Source of the DNA: Thalassiosira profunda
Taxonomy: Eukaryota > Bacillariophyta > Thalassiosirophyceae > Thalassiosirales > Thalassiosiraceae
Direction: 5' to 3'
Assembly (NCBI GenBank): GCA_036939355.1
Contig: JALLAP010000963.1
Coordinates: 1 to 15,877 of the forward strand
Length of the DNA: 15,877 nucleotides
The notes under the pieces are model-generated. The model had not been told where the DNA came from. It saw only the letters and a program-made list of their open reading frames with translations, and ran no database searches. A program made the translations under genes and the position numbers. Every line of letters begins with the position of its first letter. Position 1 is the first letter of the stretch. Below, in pieces: positions 15,519 to 15,877 of the stretch.

Positions 15519-15877
15519 CTACAGCAGTCCCGCCGCCGCCCCGGCCGCCGCCATCCCCCACCAAATGCCCATCCCGTACGATGCCCCAGCGCCGTTATCG
15601 GCCTCTCCCGCGCCCGCGAACTCGAGCCCCCCTCCGCTGTCCGGCGCCTCCGTCGTGGCGGCCGGGGTGGCCTCGGTGGTGGCAGCGGGGGTGGCCTCCG
15701 TGGTCGCCGCCTCCGTGGCTTCCGTAGCAGCTTCCGTGGTAGCAGCTTCCGTGGTAGCTGCCTCTGTGGCCGCCACCGTCGTGACCACTTCCTCCTCGCC
15801 CTTCGTGTCCTCCTCCGTTCCCGCCTCCGTCTCCTCCTCCGTGTCCTCCACAGTCGGCGCCGCCGTCGTCGGCGCCT
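15519..15877 (-). CDS. Thr/Ala-rich surface-type protein, 5' end beyond the window
   Basis: The frame is open to the right edge, so only the C-terminal ~118 residues are seen; the apparent start at 15851 is an internal GTG. The visible part begins with a Glu/Thr-rich acidic stretch (VEDTEEETEAGTEED), then TTEA-type repeats (ATTEAATTEA, TPAATTEATPAATTEAP), a Gly/Glu linker and a hydrophobic C-terminal tail (IWWGMAAAGAAAGLL). Thr-rich repeats of this kind are usual in O-glycosylated, mucin-like surface proteins. The tail could be a GPI-attachment signal or a membrane anchor. No catalytic domain is visible. It converges on LRR-E with a 206-nt gap that holds no recognisable gene. Confidence 0.65.
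   Translation of the reverse strand, partial: APTTAAPTVEDTEEETEAGTEEDTKGEEEVVTTVAATEAATTEAATTEAATEATEAATTEATPAATTEATPAATTEAPDSGGGLEFAGAGEADNGAGASYGMGIWWGMAAAGAAAGLL
15650..15790 (-). repeat. Thr/Ala/Glu coding minisatellite
   Basis: On the minus strand this region repeats units such as GCCACCACGGAG and GCTACCACGGAAGCT, coding ATTEA and TPAATTEA. Unit lengths vary but stay in frame, so copy number may vary between alleles. Confidence 0.75.

Noticed and set aside
1..15877. A defence, secretion or biosynthetic gene system linking the neighbours
   Set aside because: The non-LRR genes belong to unrelated processes in different compartments and are not arranged as an operon-like unit; nothing in the sequence supports a joint pathway.

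Overview
The window looks like nuclear DNA of a stramenopile alga, most likely a centric diatom of the Thalassiosira type. Three things point there: short GT-AG introns (70, 82 and 100 nt), a small protein whose N-terminus reads as a diatom bipartite plastid-targeting presequence (hydrophobic signal peptide ending in an AS-T-F motif), and a family of intronless BspA-like leucine-rich-repeat (LRR_5) proteins of the kind expanded in such genomes. The species call is inference; no rRNA or tRNA gene is present to confirm it.

Layout. Five copies of one ~430-residue LRR_5 gene family, called here LRR-A to LRR-E, alternate with unrelated genes. LRR-A (283-1569, minus) is head-to-head with a two-intron gene (2060-4455, plus) encoding a ChaC-type gamma-glutamylcyclotransferase fused to a seven-repeat RCC1 propeller. 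LRR-B (4588-6006, minus) is broken by two frameshifts and is head-to-head with an AIM24-family gene (6509-8108, plus). The AIM24 frame is interrupted by a single N flanked by identical 72-nt copies, most likely an assembly join. LRR-C (8276-9559, minus) is head-to-head with a small spliced plastid-type gene (9962-10436, plus). LRR-D (11137-12420, plus) converges on a DXO/RAI1-like gene (12474-13730, minus), which is head-to-head with LRR-E (14014-15312, plus). The right edge holds the 3' part of a Thr/Ala-rich surface-type protein (15519 to the edge, minus).

The non-LRR genes look like ordinary cell functions in different compartments: glutathione breakdown or turnover, mitochondrial organisation, an unknown plastid protein, and RNA 5'-end quality control. 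Nothing suggests they form a pathway. What unites the window is the LRR family. All copies share an N-terminal cap, 12 collinear repeats (14 in LRR-B) and a conserved ~120-residue C-terminal domain that I do not recognise. At least LRR-B and LRR-D also share roughly 260 bp of upstream DNA in opposite orientation, so promoters were duplicated along with the genes. No mobile element, CRISPR array, viral gene or RNA gene was recognised.
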